Positions 1 through 8,952 of a stretch of 31,688 nucleotides of DNA are shown here, one piece after another. The notes under the pieces were generated by a model. It saw nothing but the letters and a program-made list of their open reading frames with translations. It was not told the origin of the DNA and made no database searches. This DNA comes from an uncultured Clostridia bacterium (GTDB taxonomy: Bacteria; Bacillota; Clostridia; Christensenellales; Aristaeellaceae): positions 1-31,688 of the forward strand of contig CAKTXH010000021.1 in the NCBI GenBank assembly GCA_934630975.1, written 5' to 3'. The first letter of the stretch is position 1; each line of letters begins with the position of its first letter. The position numbers and the translations under genes are program-made.

Positions 1-20
1 GGCAGGTTTCCCTGCCCTGT

Positions 21-36
21 GCAGACTGAGTTCTGC
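21..36. repeat. Short copy of the dispersed ACTGAGT hairpin
   Basis: GCAGACTGAGTTCTGC is an inverted repeat around a CTGAG core. It matches the first stem of the elements at 13108-13155, 30091-30136 and 30715-30762 in layout, but the GGGGC...GCCCC partner stem is not seen beside it, so it may be a partial copy. Confidence 0.4.
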
Positions 37-100
37 CAGACTTGTAAATGAATTTGCGCATAATACTTGACGGTACCCACTCATCATAAAACAGCATTCC

Positions 101-123
101 AAAAAAAGCGGGCTGAGCCCGCC
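101..123 (-). terminator. Rho-independent terminator (second of two)
   Basis: On the minus strand a GCGGG / CCCGC stem is followed directly by seven T residues. It backs up the terminator at 198-227 downstream of the first hydrolase gene. Confidence 0.7.
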
Positions 124-197
124 TTCACCTCCGCCGAAGTTTGCCACGCATCGGAGTCTTGCTCACGCGGGCGATTTTGTGCAATTTCCTATACGTT

Positions 198-227
198 AAA
201 AAACAGCGAACAGGTTTCCCTGTTCGC
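198..227 (-). terminator. Rho-independent terminator of the first hydrolase gene
   Basis: A perfect 9-bp stem (206-214 with 219-227, GCGAACAGG on the plus strand) has a 4-base loop and is followed on the minus strand by a run of T residues. It lies about 20 bp past the stop codon of the gene ending at 249. Confidence 0.85.
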
Positions 228-248
228 CGCTTCAAAAAGCTGAAAAAC

Positions 249-2141
249 TCAACGATAGGCGTTATAAATGATTTCTTTTGTCTCCGGATCTCGGGAATAA
301 TTCTTTACGAAATTCCAAAGCATATCCGCATATTCCGGATACAAGGCATGAACCATATCTTCCATGTAGATGAAAGCAAAGCGAGGTTCTCCCTTTTCAT
401 TGTTGAAATACCAAGTCGTCCTGGCAAATTCATCATTGATCGTATCCGTCACTGTTCTGTCTGCCTTTTGCCCAAACAGCGGATACTTTTCAAAATCAAA
501 CGCGGGAAGTTTTTTGCCGTTAATACCTGCCCAGGTACTGACCATGCCCTGTTCGGCTTCATTCAAATTTCCTTCCAGCGCAGCCAAGCGGCGTCCTGCC
601 GGATCAAACGCAGAAATCGAAAGAATCGTCGGAAGCTCAACGCCATCGAAGTTCGCAGCATTTTCTTCGGGCATCGGCGTTGCAGATCCAGCAAACGGAG
701 CAATCGCAGCAAACAGCGTCGGTTCATGGTATGCAGCAAGATATGTTGCGCCGCCACCCATTGAATAGCCCGTCATATATACTCGACTCGCATCCAGCGC
801 CGGATACTTTTCAAGCATATATTTCGCAACAGCAGTCAACGCCGGACCTCGCACAGAGCCCACCGTCTGATGATCAGGAGCAACAAGCGCAACGCGCTCC
901 TTTTCAGACAGCTCAATCAGACCAAATTCGTCAACAAATACACGCGCATCATCTCCACCACCGTGGTTACACAAAATCAGCGGAACGCTGCCAGCCGGAG
1001 CTGTTCCATCAAGCACTTCCTGCGGCAAATACTCATACCAAACATCAATATACTCGCCTGCCTCCGTTTTGTATTCGGCAAAGCGATCGTCGTCGCCTTG
1101 ATGGGAAATCATGACAACGCCGCCTTCCGTCTTTCCATCCACAACATAGCAGCGATCACAGAGGGAATATGGCGCCTCATCAAAGCCATACCCGCTATAA
1201 GGCGTGCCAGCACTATTCATGCCCTGCGTGAGCACGGGTACGCGCATTGCCTTCACCATCATGCCGCGATAGACTTCTTCAATCAGTGCAGCTTTATCTA
1301 CGATTTCTTCGGAAATATCGATGACCTTGCGCAGCGGCCACTGTTGATTATAACTGACAACACGCCCATCCATGACATCCTGCGCATTCACGCCATTTAC
1401 AGCGCGATACTTGGAAACAATCGCCTCGTCACTGTTAACCAGCGCGATGGGAACGAATGTTGCAGGCTGTCTCGTACGCTGCATATCTCCACCAAAAAGC
1501 AGCACACCCGCCATGCGTCCAGAGAAATCTATCTCCGGCGCAATATAATTATTAAAGAATGTTGCGCCGTCATCTATGCCGATAAAGTATTCGAAGCCAT
1601 ATCCTCCGAAATACTCTGCATCAGAATAATAAATCGCGGTTCCATCCTCCAGACGCTTAGCCTCTTTTTGAGAAAGCATCGCCGTTTGCAAAGCATAATA
1701 GGAAGCCACATCCGCCATATCGAAGCTATCGCCAATTGGCGTCACCAAAACAATGCTGCCTACCGCTTCATCAATCAGTTTAATCAATCCCAAATCTTTT
1801 AGATACGCCATCGCATCGTCTTTATTTTCAAAATGCTCAGGCGCATAAACGAAAATATTGGTGTTCAGACGTGCGGCAGCACGACCCGCATATTGATTCG
1901 CAGAGCGATAGACAAATGTCGTTCCTTCCGGATATCCGTCCAGCACAGGATGCGTCGCAAAAACTTTTGTATCATTCTCCACAATGGATGAAACGATATT
2001 AACGGAGTTCTGATTGGCTTCCTGAAGCGTTTCAAAGGTCGCCTCATTGCCCAGCTCTCCTGTAAATCCTGTCGCATATGCCTGCGTTGCCGCACCAATG
2101 AGAAGCAGCATGCTTGCTCCAAGCGAAATTATTTTTTTCAT
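249..2141 (-). CDS. Secreted tandem alpha/beta-hydrolase, paralog 1 of the array
   Basis: Secreted 630-residue protein, probably an esterase acting outside the cytoplasm; the substrate is unknown. Residues 1-23 are a signal peptide (hydrophobic core, A-Y-A cleavage). The C-terminal half (about 330-630) is an alpha/beta-hydrolase: HGGGDD at 393-398 as likely oxyanion segment, nucleophile elbow GYSMGG with Ser460, probable acid Asp513 and His598 in VHALYPEY. The N-terminal half (about 60-280) has a second fold-like pattern with GIDDGATF around Asp190. The start at 2141 was chosen over an upstream in-frame ATG at 2261 because a GAAAGG site and the signal peptide begin here. It is the promoter-distal gene of the array and is followed by two terminators. 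Family assignment is by motif reading; activity is inferred. Confidence 0.85.
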   Translation of the reverse strand: MKKIISLGASMLLLIGAATQAYATGFTGELGNEATFETLQEANQNSVNIVSSIVENDTKVFATHPVLDGYPEGTTFVYRSANQYAGRAAARLNTNIFVYAPEHFENKDDAMAYLKDLGLIKLIDEAVGSIVLVTPIGDSFDMADVASYYALQTAMLSQKEAKRLEDGTAIYYSDAEYFGGYGFEYFIGIDDGATFFNNYIAPEIDFSGRMAGVLLFGGDMQRTRQPATFVPIALVNSDEAIVSKYRAVNGVNAQDVMDGRVVSYNQQWPLRKVIDISEEIVDKAALIEEVYRGMMVKAMRVPVLTQGMNSAGTPYSGYGFDEAPYSLCDRCYVVDGKTEGGVVMISHQGDDDRFAEYKTEAGEYIDVWYEYLPQEVLDGTAPAGSVPLILCNHGGGDDARVFVDEFGLIELSEKERVALVAPDHQTVGSVRGPALTAVAKYMLEKYPALDASRVYMTGYSMGGGATYLAAYHEPTLFAAIAPFAGSATPMPEENAANFDGVELPTILSISAFDPAGRRLAALEGNLNEAEQGMVSTWAGINGKKLPAFDFEKYPLFGQKADRTVTDTINDEFARTTWYFNNEKGEPRFAFIYMEDMVHALYPEYADMLWNFVKNYSRDPETKEIIYNAYR

Positions 2142-2266
2142 TTTCGTTTCCTTTCTGATTCCATCGTCTTCTAATAGCTCAGTCTGACGGCAAAACGATA
2201 AAGATGATATTGAAGTTGATTTCCACCATTCTTTAAAGAGGAATTTCAAAATCCAAATCAAAATGT

Positions 2267-2349
2267 CTTGCGGTTCTTTCCATCTGCTCAGTTGCTGAAG
2301 CTAGTCGGAAAGAAGAGGTGTCAATTAAGTAGTGGAAAAGAACCGCAAG
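2267..2349. repeat. Long inverted repeat between hydrolase genes 1 and 2
   Basis: CTTGCGGTTCTTTCCA at 2267-2282 is matched, in inverted form with a single extra base, by 2333-2349. The arms of about 16 bp enclose 50 bases. The A/T balance does not look like an ordinary terminator. It lies just past the stop of gene 2 and in the leader region of gene 1. It could be a long mRNA stem, a processed terminator or a MITE-like remnant. Confidence 0.6.
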
Positions 2350-2362
2350 GCAACAAGGGGGC

Positions 2363-4294
2363 TTACTTCTGCCAAGGAGTATATTCAATCTCCAAAGTTT
2401 CCTGATTTCTAGAGAATTTGCTCATGTAATCCCATGCGATGCGTGCATATTCCTGATACAGCCCATGCGGAATATACTCAATAACCGTCAAACCAACCAT
2501 CGGCGCACCCTGATCGTTGAGGAAGAACCAACTGTGCATCGGGTATTCATCGTTGACGGTCGTCTCACGATATAGATCGCCCTTAAAACCGCTAATGGGA
2601 TACCTTTCGAAGTCAAATTCCACCTGATTCATTTCGTTATACTTCAGGTAATGGTTAATGTTCATCTGGAAGTCTTCAGCAATAATACCATTGGCTGAAT
2701 CGAAGTGCGTCCAAGTATCATAGGTACAAGTAGTCAGCATCATCGGAATATCAATCTTCTCAAACTGCTTTTCCTGACCTTCTACATAGGTATATGGCGT
2801 ACCAGACATGTTGACCGCCGCAGCAAACTTAGAAGCGTCACCATATACAGCGCGGTTAGTCGCGCTGCCGCCCATAGAATATCCACTTACATAAACGCGA
2901 GACGGGTCAAGCGCAGGATAGGTATCCAGCATATACTGAACCAGCTGCGGCAAAACTTCAGAACTGACATTCCACGGAGACGGCGAACCAAACGGAGCAT
3001 TGATGTTTTCAGAAGAATGCCGTTCAGCAACAATAGCAAGACGCTCTTCGCCTGCCAAAGTCAGCCAACCCAATTCATCCACCGCCTGAATCGGGTCATC
3101 TCCACCACCATGGTTGCACAACAGCAACGGCACAGAATGTTCATCCGCAGTACCATCGAGTACCTCGTCCGGCAAAATCTCATACCATGTCGTGATGTAC
3201 TCTCCGTTTTCAGCCTTGTAATCGCTAAAGCGCTCTTCCTGACGTTCGAAAATCTGTAAACCATCTCGGGTTGCATGATCAATAATCAGATTTCGTTTTC
3301 CCAACGAATAAGGCGCCTGATCCCACTTATAATCGCGGAATTCATTAGAAGCGGTGTAAAGATTGCCCTTCACAACCGGAATGCGGAAAGCTTCGGTAAA
3401 CATATCATAATAAGCGTCATGCACCAGAGAAGCCAAGTCCGTTTTTTCAGTTTTTGTTACAATAACCTGCTGGAGCGGATGCTTGCTGTTATAGAATAGC
3501 TGGTCGTCTCCATTACGTCCCGTGCTATCTGTCTCATTAGCCTGCGCATATTTTTCCGCTACGCCATCTTCCGGATTGACCAGCCATACCGGCACTTCCG
3601 CGGCAACCGTGCGAATCTTTTCCATTGATCCGCCAACGAGCAGCATGCCTGCAATGCGGCTAACATAGTCAAACGTCGAGGCAATATAATCATTGACAAA
3701 CGTTGCGCCGCCATCCATACCGATGATATAGCGATACGTTAGACCGCCCATATAGCCTGCGTCAGCATAATAAGTGGTCTTATCTCCCTCCCTGATCGAA
3801 TAGCCAATGTTGCACATAGCGGATTGCAGCAAATAAAACGCATACTGATCTGCCTGTCCAAATCCCTTTTCCATATCAATCGGAGTAATGAGAATAACGC
3901 TGCCAGTCGCTTCATCCGCGATATCCGTCAAGCCCATCTCTTTCAAATATGCCAAAGCCGCATCCTTGCTTTCATAATGTTGGTCAGAGAAAACGAGGAT
4001 GTTCGTGTTCATGCGCACTGCTGCGCTAACGCAATTGTACATGCCCGGCGAACGGTAAACGAAAGTCGTACCAGCGGGATACTTGTCAAGCGCCGGATCT
4101 CCCGCATAAGATCGTCCTTCATACTCGGATGCCAACCATACCGGAGCATTTTTGTGTGCTTCTTCAAGCGTTTCCATCGTCGCAGCATTGCTCTGATGCT
4201 GCTTGTAGTAGATTGTCTCCGCCCACGCGCTGCTCGTCGGCAATGCTGAGAGCAGCATGGTTCCTGCCATGACCATACTTAGTAGCTTTTTCAC
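2363..4294 (-). CDS. Secreted tandem alpha/beta-hydrolase, paralog 2
   Basis: 643-residue secreted esterase-like protein of unknown substrate. It starts with GTG at 4294, preceded at 7 bases by AAGGAGG. Residues 1-25 are a signal peptide ending A-W-A. The C-terminal catalytic set is visible: HGGGDD at 395-400, GYSMGGSAT with Ser473, acid candidate Asp526 (TYD), His610 in IPHGLYQEYA. The N-terminal half carries GMDGGATF with Asp194. It is the most divergent copy around the His motif (IPHGLY where the others read VH[AC]LYP) and in the segment 310-330. A good promoter (4378-4405) sits upstream, so this gene is probably expressed independently, possibly with gene 1, from which it is separated by 221 bp holding an inverted repeat. 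Confidence 0.85.
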   Translation of the reverse strand: MKKLLSMVMAGTMLLSALPTSSAWAETIYYKQHQSNAATMETLEEAHKNAPVWLASEYEGRSYAGDPALDKYPAGTTFVYRSPGMYNCVSAAVRMNTNILVFSDQHYESKDAALAYLKEMGLTDIADEATGSVILITPIDMEKGFGQADQYAFYLLQSAMCNIGYSIREGDKTTYYADAGYMGGLTYRYIIGMDGGATFVNDYIASTFDYVSRIAGMLLVGGSMEKIRTVAAEVPVWLVNPEDGVAEKYAQANETDSTGRNGDDQLFYNSKHPLQQVIVTKTEKTDLASLVHDAYYDMFTEAFRIPVVKGNLYTASNEFRDYKWDQAPYSLGKRNLIIDHATRDGLQIFERQEERFSDYKAENGEYITTWYEILPDEVLDGTADEHSVPLLLCNHGGGDDPIQAVDELGWLTLAGEERLAIVAERHSSENINAPFGSPSPWNVSSEVLPQLVQYMLDTYPALDPSRVYVSGYSMGGSATNRAVYGDASKFAAAVNMSGTPYTYVEGQEKQFEKIDIPMMLTTCTYDTWTHFDSANGIIAEDFQMNINHYLKYNEMNQVEFDFERYPISGFKGDLYRETTVNDEYPMHSWFFLNDQGAPMVGLTVIEYIPHGLYQEYARIAWDYMSKFSRNQETLEIEYTPWQK

Positions 4295-4377
4295 GCTTTT
4301 TCCTCCTTATCTGTTCTTATACCGTTCGTAGTCTGTCTAGTGGACTTCATTCGTTCTATCCACCTCATCTGATTCTC

Positions 4378-4405
4378 ATTTTATCACATTTCAATTTCAT
4401 TCCAA
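4378..4405 (-). promoter_or_regulatory. Sigma-A-type promoter of hydrolase gene 2
   Basis: Minus-strand TTGGAA (4400-4405) and TAAAAT (4378-4383) are separated by 16 bases, and a TG precedes the -10 box by one base. Predicted start of transcription is near 4371, giving a leader of about 75 nt before the GTG start. Confidence 0.65.
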
Positions 4406-4510
4406 ATAGAAGACGACCCGTTTTCAGTTCACCTTATTTTTATTCTGATTCACCAAAAAACAGCAAGTTAATTTTCTTCCTTTTTTGATGACTTCATTTT
4501 TATGTAAAGC

Positions 4511-4547
4511 AAAGGGAAGCTTTCCGATTTCGAAAAGCTTCCCTTTT
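4511..4547 (-). terminator. Terminator of hydrolase gene 3
   Basis: AAAGGGAAGCTTT at 4511-4523 pairs with 4534-4547, giving a long stem just past the stop codon at 4557. The T run is stronger on the plus strand, so it may work in both directions. Confidence 0.7.
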
Positions 4548-4556
4548 TACCACTAC

Positions 4557-6467
4557 TTAATGGATGTATGGGTTGTACACCACAGCACCAGTTGTAAGAT
4601 CACGAGAATAGTGTTTGACAAAATTCCAAACCATATCCGCATATTCCGGATACAGGCAATGGACGATATCATCAATGTACTGGAAGCCAACCATCGGAAC
4701 ACCGTCTTCATCAAGGAAGTACCACTCATGTTTGGTGTACTCTCCATTCATTTTTTCAGTGCCCTTGACATCCGCGTCAAAGCCTGTCATAGGATACTGA
4801 TCAAAATCAGGCTCTTCCGGCAGTGCCTCCATGCCATTCATGGTCTTAAACGAATTAATCAGTTTATAGAAATCCGGAACAATGTTGTGGGTTACGCCAT
4901 CTACGTTAAATACCATATCATATTCCGACGTAGAGATACACACCGGCAACTTGACATCAGCAAACTTCTTGAGTTCTTCGTCGGTCGGCGCAGCATTCAT
5001 AATACCAGCCTGCGGGAACGCCGCAGCAAAAACAGACGGATCACCATACATTGCCTCGCAAGTGCCCAAACTGCCCATCGAATAGCCATTGACATATACG
5101 CGAGACGCATCCAGTGCCGGATACTTATCGAGCATATAACGAACCAATGCCGGGAATGCATTGTTCAGTGCAGTTCTGCCGTCCTGCGCAAAATTGTTCA
5201 TGCTGGAATACTCAGGCGCAACAATTGCAATGCGTTCCTGACCAGCAACCCTCAGCCAGCCCTGACCATCCACGAACTGTCGCGGATCATCTCCGCCACC
5301 GTGAATCGCAAGCAGAAGCGGCACGCTTCCTGCAGGGGCAGTATTGTTCAGGACTTCATCCGGAAGATACTCATACCATGTCTGCACAAACTCTCCGGCA
5401 TCCGTTTTAAACTCACTAAGTGCATCGCTGACAGTCGTGATTTCGTGAATACCATCCGCTGTAACACCGTTAATCAACGCATTACGCTCAGAGAGAGAAT
5501 ACGGCGCTGCATCATTACCATAACCCTGATATGGCGTAGACGCGGAATTCAACCCGGCTTTCATTTCCTGACCACGGACAGATTTCAGGAACAGATTATA
5601 ATAGGCGTCATGAATTGCCGTTTTGAGATCGATATCAGATTTCTGAACCATAACCTTGCAAACCGGTTTCGCCTGATTATAGTAGGTGATGATATCCTTT
5701 GTTTCGTTAAAAGCATCCGTACCGTTGGCTTCACAATACTTGTCAATCGTATCTTCGTCGGCATCAATTAAGTAAACCGGAACGCTGGAAGCCACACTAC
5801 TGATGCGCTCCATATCACCGCCTACAAGCAGCATGCCTGCAATTCGGCTGACGTAATCAAGTGTGCCGGAAACATAATTATTCAGGAATGTTGCACCGCC
5901 GTCCACACCAATAACATAATAGAAACCAAAGCCGCCATAATAGGACGCATCCACATAAGTAACTTCTTCGCCATCCTGTACGCCCGAAGCATTGATAGCA
6001 AACATGGCCGTTTGCAGCTTATAATAATTCTTTTGATCTTCTGCCGTAAAGCCCTTTTCCGGATCAGAAGGCGTCACGAGAATTATGCTGCCGCGTGCCT
6101 GATCAACCATGTCGATCAATCCAAGCTCTTTCAGATACGACAACGCTGCGTCCTTATTTTCAAAAGACTGATCAGAATACACAACCAAATTCGTATTCAG
6201 GCGGACTGCCGCATTGATACCATACATATCGGCACTGCGATATACATACGTCGTATCTCCCGGGAAGTCTGACATAACAGGGTGCGCAACATAGTTTTCC
6301 TTGACGTGCTTCATTGCCGCTGCTTCATTAGCGCGTACTTCTGTCATGGTTTCAAACGTTGAGGCATTGCCCAGCGTCGCCGTATAATTCAACGCAAAAG
6401 CATTTGAAGAAGCACACATCGTGAACGCCATCGTCAGCGCTGCAAGCGCAGATAACTGTTTTTTCAT
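4557..6467 (-). CDS. Secreted tandem alpha/beta-hydrolase, paralog 3
   Basis: 636-residue secreted esterase-like protein. The signal peptide spans residues 1-25 (ends F-A-L after S-N-A). The C-terminal hydrolase has HGGGDD at 389-394, the variant elbow GYSMGSLGT with Ser463, Asp517 in STSEYD, and His603 in VHCLYPEYA. The N-terminal half carries GVDGGATF with Asp189. Together with paralog 5 it forms a sub-branch: both have MGSL after the serine, a STSEY segment, a DPEKGFTA insertion near 136 and VHCLYP. The start at 6467 has a GAAAGG site upstream and no competing in-frame start. The 479 bp upstream hold no other supported gene, so its promoter probably lies there. Confidence 0.85.
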   Translation of the reverse strand: MKKQLSALAALTMAFTMCASSNAFALNYTATLGNASTFETMTEVRANEAAAMKHVKENYVAHPVMSDFPGDTTYVYRSADMYGINAAVRLNTNLVVYSDQSFENKDAALSYLKELGLIDMVDQARGSIILVTPSDPEKGFTAEDQKNYYKLQTAMFAINASGVQDGEEVTYVDASYYGGFGFYYVIGVDGGATFLNNYVSGTLDYVSRIAGMLLVGGDMERISSVASSVPVYLIDADEDTIDKYCEANGTDAFNETKDIITYYNQAKPVCKVMVQKSDIDLKTAIHDAYYNLFLKSVRGQEMKAGLNSASTPYQGYGNDAAPYSLSERNALINGVTADGIHEITTVSDALSEFKTDAGEFVQTWYEYLPDEVLNNTAPAGSVPLLLAIHGGGDDPRQFVDGQGWLRVAGQERIAIVAPEYSSMNNFAQDGRTALNNAFPALVRYMLDKYPALDASRVYVNGYSMGSLGTCEAMYGDPSVFAAAFPQAGIMNAAPTDEELKKFADVKLPVCISTSEYDMVFNVDGVTHNIVPDFYKLINSFKTMNGMEALPEEPDFDQYPMTGFDADVKGTEKMNGEYTKHEWYFLDEDGVPMVGFQYIDDIVHCLYPEYADMVWNFVKHYSRDLTTGAVVYNPYIH

Positions 6468-6946
6468 AAAAAGTACTTTCCTTTCTTTTATTTTTCAATT
6501 TTGAAGCTTATAAAAACATTCGAGAAAACAACGTAAGCGTTTAAAATCATTGCGCTAATTTCTCATAAAAACTGCAGCAAATAATTGGCTTCTTTATGGT
6601 TAACCTCCTTTTTAACATCATTATTGTTATCGAACACTCCGTCCACCAACTGTAGTGCGTATCAATCTTTCTATACCTCCTTTTCTAAAAGCGCAAATAC
6701 AAGTGGACTTTTTCACTTCTATACCTTATGCCCACAGCTCAGAGTCGTTCATCATCACGTTATACAAATCATGTTTTAATATTTTTATGTACCAGAGGAT
6801 TCATATTCCCCTATGCAATTTTCTTGGTTAACAATTCATAAAGAGTTGGGAAACTGTTTTTAAGCACATTCATCGTAAATGATTACTTTATTCCTGATGC
6901 CGCTGTTCCTATCACAGAAGGAAACAGCGGCAAGCAGGAAAATTAC
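6468..6946. other. 479-bp intergenic region upstream of hydrolase gene 3
   Basis: No protein gene of credible length is present. On the minus strand two good Shine-Dalgarno sequences occur, AAGGAGG at 6604-6610 and again at about 6677-6683. Neither is followed by a reading frame longer than about 16 codons. The region is AT-rich and presumably holds the promoter and leader of gene 3. A hairpin at 6899-6931 lies past the stop of gene 4. Confidence 0.55.
6899..6931 (-). terminator. Hairpin past hydrolase gene 4
   Basis: GCCGCTGTT at 6899-6907 pairs with AACAGCGGC at 6923-6931. It is positioned as a terminator for the gene ending at 6947, but no clear T run follows on the minus strand, so termination is uncertain. 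Confidence 0.4.
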
Positions 6947-8872
6947 TTACTTCACGAATTCAGTATATTCAATTGCACCAGTTTCCTGATTGCGGGAGTA
7001 GTGTTTAGCAAAGTTCCAGAATACTTTCGCATATTCAGGATACAGTGCATGCACCAGATCCTGCGTGTAGCTGATGCCGACCATCGGCACGCCATCTGCG
7101 TTGTCAAGAAGCCACGTCATGTTTTGATACTCGCCATTCAGCGTAATCTCCGTATAACGATCTCCTTCAAAACCGCTGATCGGATACGTTTCGAAATCAT
7201 ACTCGATCTTTTTGTCAATCCCGTTGTAAGCAAGGAATGTATTTACATAGCCTTGATACGCTTCGGATATGGTTGTTGTCGCCGGAGTAAACGCACCTGG
7301 CAAATCAAAGGAAGACGTCGTGAACATAATCGGCAGATCGTATTTTTCAAACTGAGCAATCTGTTCTTCCGTCGCTGTATATCCAGCAGCCGCCATAGGA
7401 ACAGCTGCTGCAAACACGCTGGGTTCACCATAAATCGCCATGAAGGTTGCTCCTCCGCCCAGCGAGTATCCCGTGGTATAAACACGGCTTGCATCCAATG
7501 CCGGATACTTATCAAGCATATAGTGAACCAGTGCCGGAAGAGCCTGCGGAAGAATGCTCGGCGCTCCGTTGCTAAAGAAGCCACCATAAATACTCTGGTG
7601 TTCGGCTGCAACAACAGCAAACCGTTCCTTACCCGCCAAAGACAGCAGACCAATTTCATCCACGAACAGACGCGGATCGTCTCCACCTCCATGGTTGGCA
7701 AGAACCAGCGGAATGCTGCCCGGAGCAGCCGTATTGTTCAGTACTTCCTCCGGCAGATACTCAAACCACGTCTCCATAAAATCGCCGGTAGAGGAAACAA
7801 TGTCCTTAAATGTGTCATCTACATGCGAGAACAGATAGATACCATCTTCTGTCTTGCCGTCAAAAATTGCATTGCGATCGCACAGTGAATATGGCGCTTC
7901 GTCAAAAGCACCGCCCTGATACGGAGTAGCAGCCGTGTACAATCCCGCCTTGATAACGGGGACACGCATTGCTTTAACAAAGTACTCGTAGTAGGCATGC
8001 TTGATATAATCAGCGTTGGTCCTGTTGCCGTCGCGTGCAACAATGACTTTTTGGAGTGGAAGTTCCTGATTGAAAAACACTTCATCGTCCGCATCGCGAT
8101 AGTAAGCGTTGGTATTGTTTGCTTTCTGATACTTTGTCAGAATTGCTGTGTCCGCATTCACCAGATAAGTCGGTACAAGACTGGCTACCTGACGGATACG
8201 TTCCATGTCGCCGTTAATCAGGAGCATACCGGCAATACGGCTGGAATAGTCAAATGTGCTGGCAACATAGTTATTAAGAAACGTCGCGCCTTCATCAATA
8301 CCAATGACATATAGATAACCGTAACCGCCATAATACTCCGCATCGGAATATGACACCTCGTTTCCTTCAGCATCTTTCCCGCCTGCTTTCTGTGCAAGCA
8401 TTGCCGTTTGAAGTTTATAGTAGTTCGTCTGATCTGCCTGACCGAATGCCTCGCCGTCTGCCGGAGTTACTAAAACGACACTCCCGATGCTATGGTCAGC
8501 GATGTCAATCAGCCCCAGTTCCCGAAGATACGTCTCAGCATTTTCCTTATTTTCAAAGTGTTTTTGAACAAAGACGAGCAGATTGGTATTCATGCGAGCT
8601 GCTGCACGGTCTCCGTACATGTTTGCGGAACGGTAAACAAATGTTGTTCCTTCCGGATAATCATCAAGAACCGGATGGGAAACAAATACTTTTCCCTGAT
8701 TGGATGGCAAATCCTTGATGGCTTCCGGTCCGCTAAGCCGCGTTTCCTCCAGCATTTCAAATGTCGGCTCGTTAAATTGACATCCATAAAACTTGACAGC
8801 GCCCGCCGTACTTGCCGAAAATATCAAGCACATGGCAGATAAAAGCAACGCAATACCCATCCTTCTTTTCAT
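6947..8872 (-). CDS. Secreted tandem alpha/beta-hydrolase, paralog 4
   Basis: 641-residue secreted esterase-like protein. The start at 8872 is fixed by AAAGGAGG nine bases upstream and by the signal peptide that begins there (residues 1-25, ends A-G-A). An ATG 28 codons further upstream would overlap the end of gene 5 and lacks these signs. The C-terminal hydrolase has HGGGDD at 394-399, elbow GYSLGGGAT with Ser470, acid Asp523 (SFD) and His608 in VHALYPEY. The N-terminal half carries GIDEGATF with Asp193. It groups with paralogs 1 and 2 (GYS[ML]GG elbow). Only 80 bp separate it from gene 5, and those hold a terminator-like hairpin, so it may be partly read through from gene 5. Confidence 0.85.
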   Translation of the reverse strand: MKRRMGIALLLSAMCLIFSASTAGAVKFYGCQFNEPTFEMLEETRLSGPEAIKDLPSNQGKVFVSHPVLDDYPEGTTFVYRSANMYGDRAAARMNTNLLVFVQKHFENKENAETYLRELGLIDIADHSIGSVVLVTPADGEAFGQADQTNYYKLQTAMLAQKAGGKDAEGNEVSYSDAEYYGGYGYLYVIGIDEGATFLNNYVASTFDYSSRIAGMLLINGDMERIRQVASLVPTYLVNADTAILTKYQKANNTNAYYRDADDEVFFNQELPLQKVIVARDGNRTNADYIKHAYYEYFVKAMRVPVIKAGLYTAATPYQGGAFDEAPYSLCDRNAIFDGKTEDGIYLFSHVDDTFKDIVSSTGDFMETWFEYLPEEVLNNTAAPGSIPLVLANHGGGDDPRLFVDEIGLLSLAGKERFAVVAAEHQSIYGGFFSNGAPSILPQALPALVHYMLDKYPALDASRVYTTGYSLGGGATFMAIYGEPSVFAAAVPMAAAGYTATEEQIAQFEKYDLPIMFTTSSFDLPGAFTPATTTISEAYQGYVNTFLAYNGIDKKIEYDFETYPISGFEGDRYTEITLNGEYQNMTWLLDNADGVPMVGISYTQDLVHALYPEYAKVFWNFAKHYSRNQETGAIEYTEFVK

Positions 8873-8902
8873 CGTGTACAACCTCCTTTGAACACTTGTT
8901 TT

Positions 8903-8939
8903 AAAAGGCTTCCGTCTCATAAACGTCAGGCGGAAAGCC
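8903..8939 (-). terminator. Likely terminator between hydrolase genes 5 and 4
   Basis: On the minus strand GGCTTTCCG (8931-8939) pairs with CGGAAGCC (8907-8914), followed by TTTTAAAA. The stem has a one-base bulge and a long loop, so it may be leaky. It lies between the stop of gene 5 and the ribosome site of gene 4. Confidence 0.5.
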
Positions 8940-8952
8940 GCGTAACCGTGCG

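Larger units (their letters stand above)
1..248. other. Intergenic region downstream of the hydrolase array
   Basis: No gene is supported here. The stretch holds a small stem at 1-16 (GGCAGG / CCTGCC with a TTTC loop), a short copy of the dispersed ACTGAGT hairpin at 21-36, and two minus-strand terminators at 101-123 and 198-227. It is the 3' flank of the first hydrolase gene. The reading frames crossing it are shadows of that gene. Confidence 0.6.

Noticed and set aside
2142..2261. N-terminal extension of hydrolase gene 1 (start at 2261)
   Set aside because: The extension would bury the signal peptide in the middle of the protein. The ribosome site and signal peptide both indicate a start at 2141.
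4485..5771. 428-codon plus-strand frame opposite hydrolase gene 3
   Set aside because: Similar frames occur opposite the other paralogs (for example 870-1802 and 7001-7888), as expected from their shared sequence. The peptides lack ribosome sites and family motifs.
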